DNA of 64,000 nucleotides from Salibaculum sp035270045 (GCF_035270045.1 NZ_DATFIP010000047.1:34661-98660), one strand, 5' to 3'. Shown: positions 9,458 to 18,432, numbered from the stretch's first letter. The notes: generated by a model from the sequence alone, not told the origin. Numbers and translations are program-made.

Positions 9458-10069
9458 ATGGCTAATCACCTTTACAGACGCGACCTGCCCGACGGGCTGA
9501 ACCTTGGCCCCATCGTCGCGATCGACTGTGAAACGATGGGCCTGAACCCGCACCGTGACCGGCTGTGCCTTGTGCAGATGTCGTCGGGCGATGGCGACTG
9601 TCACCTCGTGCAGGTCGAAAAAGGCCAGACAGAGGCGCCCAACCTGTGCCGGATGCTTACCGATCCGAAAGTGCTGAAGCTGTTCCATTTCGGACGCTTC
9701 GACATCGCCGCGCTGGATCACGCCTTCGGCGCACTGGCCGCGCCGGTCTACTGCACCAAGATCGCCAGCAAGCTGACCCGCACCTACACCGACAGGCACG
9801 GCCTCAAGAACCTGCTGCAGGAACTGCTCGACATCGACATTTCCAAGCACCAGCAGCAGAGCGACTGGGGCGCGACCCGGCTGACGGCAGCACAACTGGA
9901 CTATGCCGCCTCGGACGTGCTTTACCTGCACCGGCTGAAAGACGCCTTGGATGCCCGACTGGCCCGCGAAAGCCGCACCGAGATGGCCGCGGCCTGCTTC
10001 GACTTCCTGCCCATGCGAGCGCGCCTGGACCTGGCCGGTTGGCCGGAAATCGACATTTTCGCCCACTGA
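9458..10069 (+). CDS. rnd: Ribonuclease D-type 3'-5' exonuclease (short form)
   Basis: A 203-residue DEDDy exonuclease that trims the 3' ends of tRNA and other small RNAs. Motif I is AIDCETMG (D23 and E25), motif II HFGRFDIAAL, and motif III YAASDVLYL holds the tyrosine and aspartate of the DEDDy set. It lacks the C-terminal HRDC domain of E. coli RNase D and is about half as long, which is usual for the short alphaproteobacterial form. ATG codons at 9446 and 9449 are too close to the AGGAG at 9441-9445, so 9458 is preferred. It lies directly downstream of tRNA-Leu and 1 nt before the isomerase gene. Confidence 0.92.
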   Translation: MANHLYRRDLPDGLNLGPIVAIDCETMGLNPHRDRLCLVQMSSGDGDCHLVQVEKGQTEAPNLCRMLTDPKVLKLFHFGRFDIAALDHAFGALAAPVYCTKIASKLTRTYTDRHGLKNLLQELLDIDISKHQQQSDWGATRLTAAQLDYAASDVLYLHRLKDALDARLARESRTEMAAACFDFLPMRARLDLAGWPEIDIFAH

Positions 10070-10070
10070 C

Positions 10071-11051
10071 ATGGACCCGGACATGGACCGCGCGACCAAG
10101 TTCCTCGACACTGCCCGCCGCGTCATCCGAACCGAGGCCACCGCGCTGGAAACCCTGGCAGACGGCCTCGATGGCGGCTTTTCGGCGGCCGTCGAGAAGA
10201 TCCTCGAAACCCCCGGGCGCGTGATTGTTTCCGGGATCGGCAAGTCGGGCCATATCGCGCGCAAGATTGCCGCGACCTTCGCCAGCACCGGCACGCCGGC
10301 ACAATTCGTGCACCCCGCCGAGGCCAGCCACGGCGACCTGGGCATGATCACCCGCTCGGACGTGGTGCTGGCGATCTCCAACTCGGGCGAAGCCCCCGAG
10401 CTGGCCAACCTGCTGGCCTATACCCGCCGCTTCGGCATCCCGCTGATCGGGGTGACCAGTCGCGCCGAAAGCACTCTGGGCCGCGAATCGGACATCCTGA
10501 TCGCGATGCCCCGCACGGGCGAGGCCTGCACGACCGGCGTGGTTCCGACGAATTCCACCACCATGACCCTCGCCCTTGGCGATGCGCTGGCAGTATCCCT
10601 GATGGACCATCGCGCCTTCACGGCCGAGGATTTCCGCGCCTATCACCCGGGCGGCAAGCTCGGCTCACGGCTTGCGCGGGTGCGCGACCTGATGCACGGG
10701 GCCGACCGGATGCCACTGGCTGGCACCGACACCCCCATGAGCGACTGCCTGCTGACGATCAGCCAGAAGGGTTTCGGCGTGGTCGGCGTGCTTGATCACG
10801 AGGGCGACCTTGCAGGCGTGGTGACCGATGGCGACCTGCGACGGAACATGGCCGGTCTGCTGGATCGAACTGCGAGCCAGGTCATGACCAGTGACCCGCG
10901 GACCATCGGCCCCGACGCCATGGCCGAAGAGGCCGTCGCGGTGATGGAGGACAACAAGATCACCTGCCTGTTCGTCGTCGACCCGGAAGCGTCGCGTCGG
11001 GTGGTGGGAATCCTGCATATCCATGACTGCCTGAGGGCGGGCGTGGTCTGA
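10071..11051 (+). CDS. kdsD: D-arabinose-5-phosphate isomerase (KdsD/KpsF family)
   Basis: A 326-residue enzyme converting ribulose 5-phosphate to arabinose 5-phosphate, the first step towards KDO for lipopolysaccharide and some capsules. The N-terminal SIS sugar-isomerase domain shows SGIGKSGHIARKIAATF, HPAEASHGDLG and ISNSGEAPE. Two CBS domains follow (from about residue 205; MTSDPRTIGPDAMAEEAV in the second). The start is ATG 10071, 1 nt after the rnd stop, or in-frame ATG 10083. It heads the lptC-lptA-lptB run; the pathway partner kdsB lies at 20539-21339. Confidence 0.94.
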   Translation: MDPDMDRATKFLDTARRVIRTEATALETLADGLDGGFSAAVEKILETPGRVIVSGIGKSGHIARKIAATFASTGTPAQFVHPAEASHGDLGMITRSDVVLAISNSGEAPELANLLAYTRRFGIPLIGVTSRAESTLGRESDILIAMPRTGEACTTGVVPTNSTTMTLALGDALAVSLMDHRAFTAEDFRAYHPGGKLGSRLARVRDLMHGADRMPLAGTDTPMSDCLLTISQKGFGVVGVLDHEGDLAGVVTDGDLRRNMAGLLDRTASQVMTSDPRTIGPDAMAEEAVAVMEDNKITCLFVVDPEASRRVVGILHIHDCLRAGVV

Positions 11052-11052
11052 C

Positions 11053-11649
11053 ATGGCACCTGCCGATCAACTTCGTTCGCGGTGGGTTGCCATCCTCAAG
11101 GTGGGCCTGCCGCTGGCTGCGCTCGCCCTGATGTCGACCGTCTTCCTGCTGGCGCGCGCACCGCTGCCCGGCGGTGACATACCCTACGCCGAGATTGAGG
11201 AGATCGCCCGCGATCCCCGCGTCTCGGGCGCACAGATCACCGGCATGGCCGAAGACGGGTCGATCATCGAGGTCACGGCCGGGCAGGCCCGGCCCAAGGG
11301 CCCGCTCATCCAAATCGATGACATGCGCGCGGATATCACCTCGGCCGGTGGCGTCGACATCGCGATCCGCGCCGGCAATGGCGAGGTGAACAGCGAAACC
11401 CAGCACGCCCGGCTTTTCGGGCTGACCCGGATCACCACCTCGAACGGCTACGAAATGGAAACTTCGGGCCTTGCAGCCGATATTGCCGCGGGCCGGATCG
11501 TATCGGAGGGCGCCCTCGAGGTCCGCACGCCCTTCGGCGCACTGACCGCCGGGAAGCTGCTGATCGACACCCCCGATGCGCAAACCGGGCAAAGGATGCT
11601 TTTCCACGACGGCGTTCGGCTGGTATACCAACCACGGCAAGGGGATTAG
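11053..11649 (+). CDS. lptC: LPS export ABC transporter periplasmic protein LptC
   Basis: A 198-residue bitopic inner-membrane protein of the LptBFGC-A-DE bridge that moves lipopolysaccharide to the outer membrane. One N-terminal membrane anchor (about residues 12-33, VAILKVGLPLAALALMSTVF) is followed by a periplasmic beta-jellyroll-like region rich in short beta repeats (ISEGALEVRTPFGALTAGKLL-type spacing). Sequence conservation in this family is low, so position directly before lptA and lptB is an important part of the call. It starts 1 nt after the kdsD stop. Confidence 0.88.
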   Translation: MAPADQLRSRWVAILKVGLPLAALALMSTVFLLARAPLPGGDIPYAEIEEIARDPRVSGAQITGMAEDGSIIEVTAGQARPKGPLIQIDDMRADITSAGGVDIAIRAGNGEVNSETQHARLFGLTRITTSNGYEMETSGLAADIAAGRIVSEGALEVRTPFGALTAGKLLIDTPDAQTGQRMLFHDGVRLVYQPRQGD

Positions 11650-11653
11650 AAAC

Positions 11654-12160
11654 GTGCATTTCTTCAAGATCCGGGCCGTGGCCCTTTTCATCACACTGGC
11701 CGTCGCGGCGCCCGCGATCGGCACTGGGGCCATGGCGCAGACCAACCTGACGCTGGGGGCGGTGAACGCCGACCCGACCGCGCCGGTGGAGATCACGGCA
11801 GACAGCCTGGAGGTGGACCAGAACACCGGCATCGCCACCTTCTCGGGCAATGTCGAGATCGGCCAGGGTGATCTGCGCCTGGCCGCAGCGCAGGTTCGTG
11901 TAAACTACAACGATCAGACCGGCGAGATCGACAGCCTGACCGCCTCGGGGGGTGTCACCTTCGTGACCCCGACCGAGGCCGCCGAGGCCCAGCGCGCCGA
12001 TTACGACATTGCCGGCGGGACGCTGCTGTTGCAGGGCGAGGTGCTGGTGACGCAGGGGGCCAGCGCCCTGTCGGCGGACCGGATGCGTGTCGACCTGGGC
12101 ACCGGCAGCGCCCGGATGGAAGGCCGGGTGCGCACGATCCTGACCCCGGAAGATGGCTAG
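11654..12160 (+). CDS. lptA: Periplasmic LPS bridge protein LptA
   Basis: A 168-residue exported protein with signal peptide VHFFKIRAVALF..AMAQ (cleavage near residue 29). The mature OstA-like domain contains the expected ITADSLEVDQNTGIATFSGNV repeat pattern and a second VLVTQGASALSADRMRVDL repeat. It forms the periplasmic fibre carrying LPS between LptC and LptD. I chose GTG at 11654, 4 nt after the lptC stop and preceded by AAGGGG; a longer frame inside lptC would bury the signal peptide. Its stop overlaps the likely lptB start by 8 nt. Confidence 0.92.
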   Translation: MHFFKIRAVALFITLAVAAPAIGTGAMAQTNLTLGAVNADPTAPVEITADSLEVDQNTGIATFSGNVEIGQGDLRLAAAQVRVNYNDQTGEIDSLTASGGVTFVTPTEAAEAQRADYDIAGGTLLLQGEVLVTQGASALSADRMRVDLGTGSARMEGRVRTILTPEDG

Positions 12161-12923
12161 AATGGCCGAAACATCGGGACTGAGCGTCACCGAGGGCGGC
12201 GCCGGCTTGCATATCCATCATCTGCGCAAGGCCTACCGCAAGCGTCTTGTCATCCGAGATGTGAGCATGGACTTGGGCCGCGGCGAGGTCGTCGCGCTGC
12301 TGGGGCCCAATGGGTCTGGCAAGACGACCTGCTTTTACGCCATCGCAGGGCTCATCACCCCCGAGGGCGGACAGGTCGTGATCGACGGGCGTGACGTGAC
12401 GACGCTGCCGATGTATCGCCGCGCCAAGCTGGGAATCGGCTACCTGCCGCAGGAAATGTCGATCTTCCGCGGGCTTTCGGTCGAGGACAACATCATGGCC
12501 ATCCTCGAAATCTCGGTAAAGGACCGGCGCCGGCGCCGCGAGCGGCTGGAGGAACTGCTCAGCGAGTTCTCGATCGAGCACCTGCGCCAGGCCCCGGCCA
12601 TGGCCCTGTCGGGTGGTGAACGGCGCCGGGCCGAAATTGCCCGCTGCCTGGCCGCCGGGCCCAAGTACGTGCTGCTGGACGAGCCCTTTGCCGGGGTGGA
12701 CCCCATCGCCGTGGGCGAGATCCGTCACCTGGTCGCCGACCTGCGCAAACGCGGCATCGGCGTTCTGATAACCGACCACAACGTGCGCGAAACCCTGCAG
12801 ATCGTCGACCGTGCCTATATCCTGCATGACGGCAAGGTGCTGATGAGTGGCACCGCCGACGAGGTCATCGCGAACGAGAACGTGCGCCGCGTCTACCTCG
12901 GCGACAGCTTCCGTGTGCGCTGA
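12153..12923 (+). CDS. lptB: LPS export ABC transporter ATP-binding protein LptB
   Basis: A 256-residue cytoplasmic ATPase powering LPS extraction with LptF/LptG (not in this window). It has Walker A GPNGSGKTT, Q-loop YLPQEMSIFRGL, signature LSGGERRR, Walker B LLDEPFAGVDP and the switch histidine in TDHNVRET. Two starts are possible: ATG 12153, overlapping the lptA stop, or ATG 12162, which has GGAAG 9 nt upstream. The following 230 nt hold no gene; in many proteobacteria rpoN sits there. Confidence 0.96.
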   Translation: MARMAETSGLSVTEGGAGLHIHHLRKAYRKRLVIRDVSMDLGRGEVVALLGPNGSGKTTCFYAIAGLITPEGGQVVIDGRDVTTLPMYRRAKLGIGYLPQEMSIFRGLSVEDNIMAILEISVKDRRRRRERLEELLSEFSIEHLRQAPAMALSGGERRRAEIARCLAAGPKYVLLDEPFAGVDPIAVGEIRHLVADLRKRGIGVLITDHNVRETLQIVDRAYILHDGKVLMSGTADEVIANENVRRVYLGDSFRVR

Positions 12924-13153
12924 CGGCGGCCGGCCGCGCGGGCCGCGCTAGGCCATTGACAAGCCCGCCCGACCTGTCGCCAACTGAGGGTGATGACACG
13001 GACAGTAATCCTTGGCTGCTCTGGAATCGCCTTTCCGGCGATGGGTTCGTTCAAGCCACGAAACCCGCGTGTCGTCCATCACGACAGCATGACCTGAGGC
13101 CGGGCGGAGATGTCCCGCGCCATACTCGCTGTCGCAACCTGGAAGGAGAAGAA

Positions 13154-13729
13154 ATGCGCTATCAGATCACTGGCAAGCAGATTGATATCGGAGAGGCCCT
13201 GCAAACCCACGTTCAAACGGAACTGGGCGATGTGTTCGAGAAATATGCGGGCCGCCCCACCGATGCCAACGTGATCTTTTCCAAGAGCGGGAGCGCCTTC
13301 AACTGCGAGGCCGTCGTGCATCTGTCGACTGGCCTGACCACTCAGGCCAAAGGCCAGTCGCACGAGATATACGCCGCCTTCGACGCGGCACGCGACAAGA
13401 TGGACAAGCAACTCAGACGCTACAAACGGCGCCTCAAGGACCACCACAAGGAGCGCGCCAAGCCGGTTGAAGTTTCGCAAGCCGGTGCCTATATCCTCGC
13501 GTCAAACAGCGACTCGGAGGATGCCGGGCCGGACAACGTCAGTTCCATGATCGTGGCCGAGATGGAGACACGGATTCCCTCCCTCTCTGTCGGAGAGGCG
13601 GTCATGCAGATGGAGCTGTCGGATGCCCCGCTACAGGTATTCCGCAACGAAGGACATGGCGGGGTCAACGTCGTCTACCGCCGCGACGATGGCAATATCG
13701 GTTGGATCGACCCGCGCAATTCGGGCTGA
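13154..13729 (+). CDS. hpf: Ribosome hibernation promoting factor, long form
   Basis: A 191-residue long-type HPF that binds idle 70S ribosomes and pairs them into 100S dimers. The N-terminal S30AE domain (about residues 1-105; MRYQITGKQIDIGEAL) is followed by a linker and the C-terminal dimerising domain (about 130-190; QMELSDAPLQVFRNEGHGGVNVVYRRDDGNIGWIDP). AAGGAG 6 nt upstream sets the start. The upstream spacer has TTGACA at 12956-12961 but no convincing -10. It probably forms a transcript with ptsN, 36 nt downstream. Confidence 0.93.
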   Translation: MRYQITGKQIDIGEALQTHVQTELGDVFEKYAGRPTDANVIFSKSGSAFNCEAVVHLSTGLTTQAKGQSHEIYAAFDAARDKMDKQLRRYKRRLKDHHKERAKPVEVSQAGAYILASNSDSEDAGPDNVSSMIVAEMETRIPSLSVGEAVMQMELSDAPLQVFRNEGHGGVNVVYRRDDGNIGWIDPRNSG

Positions 13730-13765
13730 TCCGTCCGCCAGTCCAAGACGGAAAGCGAGCGACAG

Positions 13766-14230
13766 ATGCAAATCTCGGAAATCTTGCCCGCCGAGGGCAC
13801 GAAGGTCATTTCGGCCGCCAGCAGCAAGAAGCAGCTGTTCCGTTCCCTGGCCGAGATGGCCGAGGGGTGTTTCCAGGTCGGTGCCGCGTCCGTCGTCGAT
13901 GCCTTGCAGGACCGCGAAAGCCTTGGCCCAACCGGCGTGGGCCATGGCGTCGCCCTGCCACATGCGCGGATGCCTGGTCTGGAACGCGTTTGCGGCCTGT
14001 TCCTTCGCCTGAAGAAGCCGCTGGATTTCAATGCCGTCGATCGGCAGCCGGTCGATCTGGTCTTCGCCCTCTTCGCGCCTGAATCCGCCAGTGTCGAGCA
14101 CCTCAAGGCGCTGGCGCTGGTCTCGCGGACGCTTCGGGACGAATCAGTCTGTTCCAAGCTGCGCGCGAACGAGGACCCCGCGACGCTCTTCACCATCCTG
14201 ACCGAGCACGCGACCTCTCAGGCGGCGTAG
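13766..14230 (+). CDS. ptsN: Nitrogen-PTS enzyme IIA (PtsN)
   Basis: A 154-residue EIIA-Ntr phosphoacceptor of the nitrogen-related phosphotransferase system, which regulates rather than transports. The phosphorylated histidine is H66 in VALPHARMPGL; the fold segments LVFALFAPESASVEHLKAL and LRANEDPATLFTIL match the family. It follows hpf as in most proteobacteria. Its last 13 nt overlap the end of the convergent sulfotransferase gene. Confidence 0.95.
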   Translation: MQISEILPAEGTKVISAASSKKQLFRSLAEMAEGCFQVGAASVVDALQDRESLGPTGVGHGVALPHARMPGLERVCGLFLRLKKPLDFNAVDRQPVDLVFALFAPESASVEHLKALALVSRTLRDESVCSKLRANEDPATLFTILTEHATSQAA

Positions 14231-15642
14231 TCGCCGAAACCGAACCCCATGTAGTCGCGCGCGTAAACATCGCGCACAGCAGATTCTATCTCGGGGTCGT
14301 AGATTTCCGACAGCCGCGTGGCGTGCGGGTCGGTGGGCGTAGCCACCGTGGGCATTGTCGATTGGCCCACCTGCGCGGCAAGCACGGCAAGACCCTCTTC
14401 CAGACGATCCTCGCGCAGGATCATGTCAGGCAGGGTGAACCCTGCAAAACCCTGCAGCACCGCCGTCTGACTGGCCCAGTAGGGATCGACCCGGATCGCG
14501 GTCTGCCCGGCAAGGTTGGCCTTGAGAAACCCCGCGAACCCCAGAAAGGCCGCGCGGTGGCGTTGGCGGGTATAGGCGGCATCCGGGGCGCCCTCGGGCA
14601 GGTCCAGCTTGAACTGCTGGCGCAGCACTTTGCGTATCTCGGTATAGCTGCCCGGCGCGGTGGACAGGATCTTTTCGCAAAAGGCGGCATGGGCCCGGGC
14701 AACGGGATGGCGCAGCACGGTGAAACTGCGATGGCCCGGCCGATCGCGCTTCCATTTGCGCAGGGTCTTCTGGGTGAAATCGCTGCGCAGGGCTTCGCGC
14801 CCGGCATCATCCAGACCGGCCAGCCAATCAAGCACGGCCTCTTTCGGGCCGCCCCGAACCGGCATGAACAGCAGCGGGGATTGCGCCGCCGCCACGTGGC
14901 CGGGCACGACAGGGCCACGGCGGGGTTCGAAATTCGGCGTGCGGTTCAAGTTGAAGCGATCCAGCCGCGCCAGAGCCGACTCCATCCGGTCGAAATTGCG
15001 CACCTTTTCGGACATCGGCGCCGGGTTCTGCTTCTTGAGGCTCTGGTCCAGGGCGTCCAGCCGCGCCGGGCTTCCGAGGAATGCGGCCAGCCCATTCATC
15101 ACGTCGACATCCTGCAAATCCTCGTAGGCCAGGTAGAAAGCCGCCTGGCCGGTCTTCTGCAGGCTGCCCAGCAGGTGCACCTGGAAGGCCTGCAGGGCCG
15201 CAACATGGGCCTCGAACTCGGCCGTGTCGAAGACGACATCGCTGGCGCGGGCATGCTTGACGTTGGTCAGCTTCCACTGGCCGGTGGCCTCGGCGATCTT
15301 GCGGCTGACATAGGTTTCCGCCGGGTTGCGGGTCAGCACGATCTTGGCGCACCGCGGATCTGCAAGGATCTCGTCAAGCACGCGCGGATCGTGATCGTTG
15401 AAGAATCGGAACCCGTTGAGCCCTTCGGCGACCTTGATGCGCCCAAGCAAACGCTGCGGGTCAGCATCACGTTCGGCGCGGGTCACGCCAAGCGTCTCTT
15501 CGCGGTTGGGGTAGCTGATGAAGGCGGGATTGAATGCCTCCCCATGGCAGGTCAGCCCCTCCATCGCGTTGATGTTCGATTCAAGGAAATTCGAGCCGGT
15601 CCGCATCTCGGCGAAGACCACGAAATAGTCGAATTCGGTCAT
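14218..15642 (-). CDS. Two-part sulfotransferase (NodH-like front half plus sulfotransferase-2-like back half)
   Basis: A 474-residue protein predicted to transfer sulfate from PAPS to a carbohydrate. The front half has a 5'-phosphosulfate loop motif AEMRTGSNFLE (about residues 11-21) and a 3'-phosphate motif KIVLTRNPAETYVSRKI (about 120-136). The back half, from about residue 290, holds a second LRHPVARAHAAF motif typical of sulfotransferase family 2, but no clear second phosphosulfate loop. The usual single-domain enzyme is about half this length. It is the last gene of a leftward series (galU, two glycosyltransferases, a GT14-like transferase) and lies 3 nt after the latter, so it probably sulfates that glycan. 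The acceptor is unknown. Confidence 0.8.
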   Translation of the reverse strand: MTEFDYFVVFAEMRTGSNFLESNINAMEGLTCHGEAFNPAFISYPNREETLGVTRAERDADPQRLLGRIKVAEGLNGFRFFNDHDPRVLDEILADPRCAKIVLTRNPAETYVSRKIAEATGQWKLTNVKHARASDVVFDTAEFEAHVAALQAFQVHLLGSLQKTGQAAFYLAYEDLQDVDVMNGLAAFLGSPARLDALDQSLKKQNPAPMSEKVRNFDRMESALARLDRFNLNRTPNFEPRRGPVVPGHVAAAQSPLLFMPVRGGPKEAVLDWLAGLDDAGREALRSDFTQKTLRKWKRDRPGHRSFTVLRHPVARAHAAFCEKILSTAPGSYTEIRKVLRQQFKLDLPEGAPDAAYTRQRHRAAFLGFAGFLKANLAGQTAIRVDPYWASQTAVLQGFAGFTLPDMILREDRLEEGLAVLAAQVGQSTMPTVATPTDPHATRLSEIYDPEIESAVRDVYARDYMGFGFGDYAA

Positions 15643-15645
15643 GTC

Positions 15646-17340
15646 TTACCTGACAAGATAGGGTTTGCGTTGCTGGCGGCGCGGCTGCTGTGGGGCCGGG
15701 TCTGTCGGGAAGTCGCCCATAAGGTAAGGATGCATACCCTGGTTCTTGAGGTTCTGGAGGAACTGCGCAAAGCCGGTCAGGTCAACCATTCGCGGCGCCT
15801 CGGTCACGCTACGCCGCGTCTTGTGGCCCATCTCGTCCAGCACCGTCTGCAGGGCCTCCATCGGGCTTTCGACGAACTCGGCCAGTGTCCAAATCCGCAC
15901 CCGCGCCTTCGCCCAGTACGATCGCAGGGCCTCCAGGTGCTCGGACTCGATGCGCTGAAGCTCTGCCGCCTCGGCCCTGATCTGCGAGAAATTTCGGTTC
16001 GACAAGAACAGCGGGATCGACCAGGCACCAGTGATCACGTTGATCTGGGCATTGGGGTCCTTGGCCAGGTCCCAACTGACAAGCTGGCTGTCGCGGGGGC
16101 CAAATTGGAAACACTGCCGCTCGCCCCGAGTATTCCAGATCAGGTTTGTCAGGAACATGCGCGCGTTGTGATCGCGCAGCCTGGGATTGTCGCACAGCGC
16201 GCCCGCAAAGGTCTGTTGCCGCTCCTCGAATTCCACACCTTCGGCGGCAAAGAGATGCCCGTGCACCCGCGTTTCGGTGACCCGGGCCAGCCACGGCTCG
16301 AAATCCTCGAACAACTCGGTGAAACCCTCGAAGATCGAATAGGGCGCCGAGGTAAAGCCGTTCTCATGTCCGTCACGAGGCAGGCGGGATTGCATGAACA
16401 GCCCAGCCCGACCGCGCGTGCGCCGCTCCACCGCCTTGGAAAAGATGCGATCGATCTTGCCGGGGTTCGGCTCACTCCCCTTCATGGGATTGGCCGATTT
16501 CAGGAAGGTATCATAGAGCAGGTCGGCTTGCGGCCAGATCTTGCGGGCGACGAAACAGTCCGACCGCCGCAGCAGTTGAAGATGATCGTCGTAGAAGATG
16601 TGCGGTTTGCCCTGGTAGTCGAACTTCGAAAGCGTCAGGGATCGGCTTTCGACGTTCTGCGAATACAGCCGCACAAGCGTCTGGAAATAGCTCTCGTCGG
16701 GGATCCAGACCCGGCGGAAATACCTGTCGTAAGTGGGCCGGTCCGGGTCTTCGAGGATCGCCGAAAGGGTCTGGCGCGTCAGGCACCACCACTGCGACCC
16801 CATGTGCGGCACGATCCCCTCGGGCAGTTTGCGATGCAGCTTGAAACGGCGCTGGAACTCGACATAGCGATCGAAAAGGAACCGCTGCCGGCGGAACGAG
16901 AAGGGAAAGCGCAGCGTGAAACGCTCTTCGTCCAGCCCGCCGATTGTCCAGGGCACATCGGCGGTGGTCGCACTTTCGATGAAATCCGTGCGCGGACGCG
17001 CGGCGAGGTAATCCTGCAGGTCTTCCACCGGGCGCAGCGGCATGCAGGAACCCGAGGCCAGGTAGGCATGGCGCACCCGGGGGAAGTTGCGCAACAATTG
17101 CTCGGACGCCGCTTGCGAGGCCGCCACCAGCCCCCAGGTACCCCATTCGCAGCGGTGCCGCTTGCTGAACTCGACATCCGGCAGGTCGGCGAGCGACTGG
17201 ACGAACCTGTCATAGGTCGACCGGTCAACATTACGATCCACGTGGATCACTACGGGACAGCCCGACGCCGACCAGTGGCGGATCACCTGCTCGGCGCGAT
17301 TCAGCGCAGTGTGAACAAGCATGACGACCCCGAGGCTCAT
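15646..17340 (-). CDS. Beta-1,6-N-acetylglucosaminyltransferase-like (GT14/Branch) protein with extra C-terminal domain
   Basis: A 564-residue protein. Residues 1-280 resemble the Core-2/I-branching (GT14) family: VVMLVHTALNRAEQV at the start, VIHVDRNVD, HAYLASGSCMPL and the PHMGSQWWCLTR block. The C-terminal 280 residues look like the extra domain found on Rhodobacterales members (DUF5928, from memory), of unknown role. The ATG at 17338-17340 overlaps the stop of the upstream glycosyltransferase as ATGA, indicating translational coupling. The much longer open frame upstream is read-through over that gene. It likely adds a branching sugar to a surface glycan later sulfated by the next gene product. 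Confidence 0.82.
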   Translation of the reverse strand: MSLGVVMLVHTALNRAEQVIRHWSASGCPVVIHVDRNVDRSTYDRFVQSLADLPDVEFSKRHRCEWGTWGLVAASQAASEQLLRNFPRVRHAYLASGSCMPLRPVEDLQDYLAARPRTDFIESATTADVPWTIGGLDEERFTLRFPFSFRRQRFLFDRYVEFQRRFKLHRKLPEGIVPHMGSQWWCLTRQTLSAILEDPDRPTYDRYFRRVWIPDESYFQTLVRLYSQNVESRSLTLSKFDYQGKPHIFYDDHLQLLRRSDCFVARKIWPQADLLYDTFLKSANPMKGSEPNPGKIDRIFSKAVERRTRGRAGLFMQSRLPRDGHENGFTSAPYSIFEGFTELFEDFEPWLARVTETRVHGHLFAAEGVEFEERQQTFAGALCDNPRLRDHNARMFLTNLIWNTRGERQCFQFGPRDSQLVSWDLAKDPNAQINVITGAWSIPLFLSNRNFSQIRAEAAELQRIESEHLEALRSYWAKARVRIWTLAEFVESPMEALQTVLDEMGHKTRRSVTEAPRMVDLTGFAQFLQNLKNQGMHPYLMGDFPTDPAPQQPRRQQRKPYLVR

Positions 17341-18347
17341 GCCCAGTTCCCCTTGGACATCAGGCCGAGGATTTCCAGTTGCCGCCAGTTGATGTATTTC
17401 TCGGACCACTTGCACCAGAGGTCGGGGTGCTCGGCCAAACCCTCGGCATAGGCCTTGTATTCGTGACCGTTCGCATAGTGCTGGCCGCGCTCCAGTTCCT
17501 CGCGGGCCTTTTCGGTGAAGGTATCGAGGAACTTGGCGTGCAACAGGACGCCCGACGCCTTTTCCCCGCCCCATTCGTCGTAGACCAGGTTCAGCCCGCG
17601 CGGCAACAGCATGTGGGTGGAACTGACATAGGCATAGCGCTTGTCCCACTTGACAAGCGGCGTCTTGTTGAGCGCGGGCGCGCGCCAGGGTTCCTCGGTA
17701 AAGAACTTTCGCGCGCGCGGGCCGCCCTGGATCCAGAGATTGTAATAGAGGTGGTTCTTGGACAGGGTGTAATTGCCCGCATCGAACCACGATGCTATTT
17801 CCAACGGGTTCTGCCCGCGCTTGTAGGGCACCGCGTCGATCCGGCCCTTGGGATACATGTCCAGCAGCATGGCCGAGAAGGAGCGGATTTCCGAAGCCTC
17901 CAACCAGTCGGTCAGGGCACTGATGGAACGAGTGTCGCTGAAGGGAAAAACGAAGAACTCGTCCGGGTCAACAACAAGGGTCCAGTGGCCGTGGCCATGC
18001 TTGCGCTGCAAGTAATTGAGCCAATCAACCCCGAAGCGCGCCCGGCGATAGCTTGCCGTCGTGGTCCAGAGGGAGACATCGGGCTGCCCGGCCAGGTATT
18101 CGCACCCGCCGTCGTCGCTGTCATTGTCCACAATGATGAAGTGGTTAACGCCGAGGTCACGATAGTATTGCAGGAAGTACGGAAGCCGGATGTCCTCGTT
18201 CCTGAGTGTGGAGAAGACGATTATATCCTTCGGCCTGATCCTGTCGGTCCGGTCGCGCACGACGCGCAGTTCGCGCGATTTGCGGAGCGCGCGCAGATGC
18301 GAGCGCTTGCGCTGCAAACGAAGCCGATATGACTGCCAGACTCCCAA
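17337..18347 (-). CDS. Glycosyltransferase family 2/GT92-like (copy 1)
   Basis: A 336-residue cytoplasmic glycosyltransferase. It shows IVDNDSDDGG (about residues 72-81), the likely nucleotide-sugar and metal site, plus LVVDPDEFF, NLWIQGGPR and NKTPLVKW. No membrane segment is visible. The frame has no ATG before mid-gene; TTG at 18345-18347 with AAAGG 6 nt upstream is the probable start. It is a diverged tandem paralogue of the gene at 18475-19518, sharing the ARFGVDWL, VDNDSDDG, LWIQGGPR and NKTPLVKW blocks. Donor and acceptor sugars cannot be read from sequence. Confidence 0.85.
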   Translation of the reverse strand: MGVWQSYRLRLQRKRSHLRALRKSRELRVVRDRTDRIRPKDIIVFSTLRNEDIRLPYFLQYYRDLGVNHFIIVDNDSDDGGCEYLAGQPDVSLWTTTASYRRARFGVDWLNYLQRKHGHGHWTLVVDPDEFFVFPFSDTRSISALTDWLEASEIRSFSAMLLDMYPKGRIDAVPYKRGQNPLEIASWFDAGNYTLSKNHLYYNLWIQGGPRARKFFTEEPWRAPALNKTPLVKWDKRYAYVSSTHMLLPRGLNLVYDEWGGEKASGVLLHAKFLDTFTEKAREELERGQHYANGHEYKAYAEGLAEHPDLWCKWSEKYINWRQLEILGLMSKGNWA

Positions 18348-18397
18348 GCCTCACCTTTCTGCCCGCCCCGTTTCCGGCGTCACCCGGACCCGCTCTG

Positions 18398-18427
18398 CGT
18401 CACCTGTGCGGCACGGCACAGGTGACG
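18398..18427. repeat. Perfect 12-bp inverted repeat in the glycosyltransferase spacer
   Basis: Arms 18398-18409 (CGTCACCTGTGC) and 18416-18427 are exact reverse complements around a 6-nt loop. There is no T-run on either side, so it is not a typical intrinsic terminator. It sits right after a possible leftward promoter, so in RNA it would form a strong stem near the 5' end of the copy 1 glycosyltransferase message. Confidence 0.7.
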
Positions 18428-18432
18428 GCATC

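Noticed and set aside
14323..17451. A 1042-codon plus-strand frame opposite the sulfotransferase and GT14-like genes
   Set aside because: Mirror of third-codon GC bias; no domain, and the opposite strand has well-supported genes with coupled starts.
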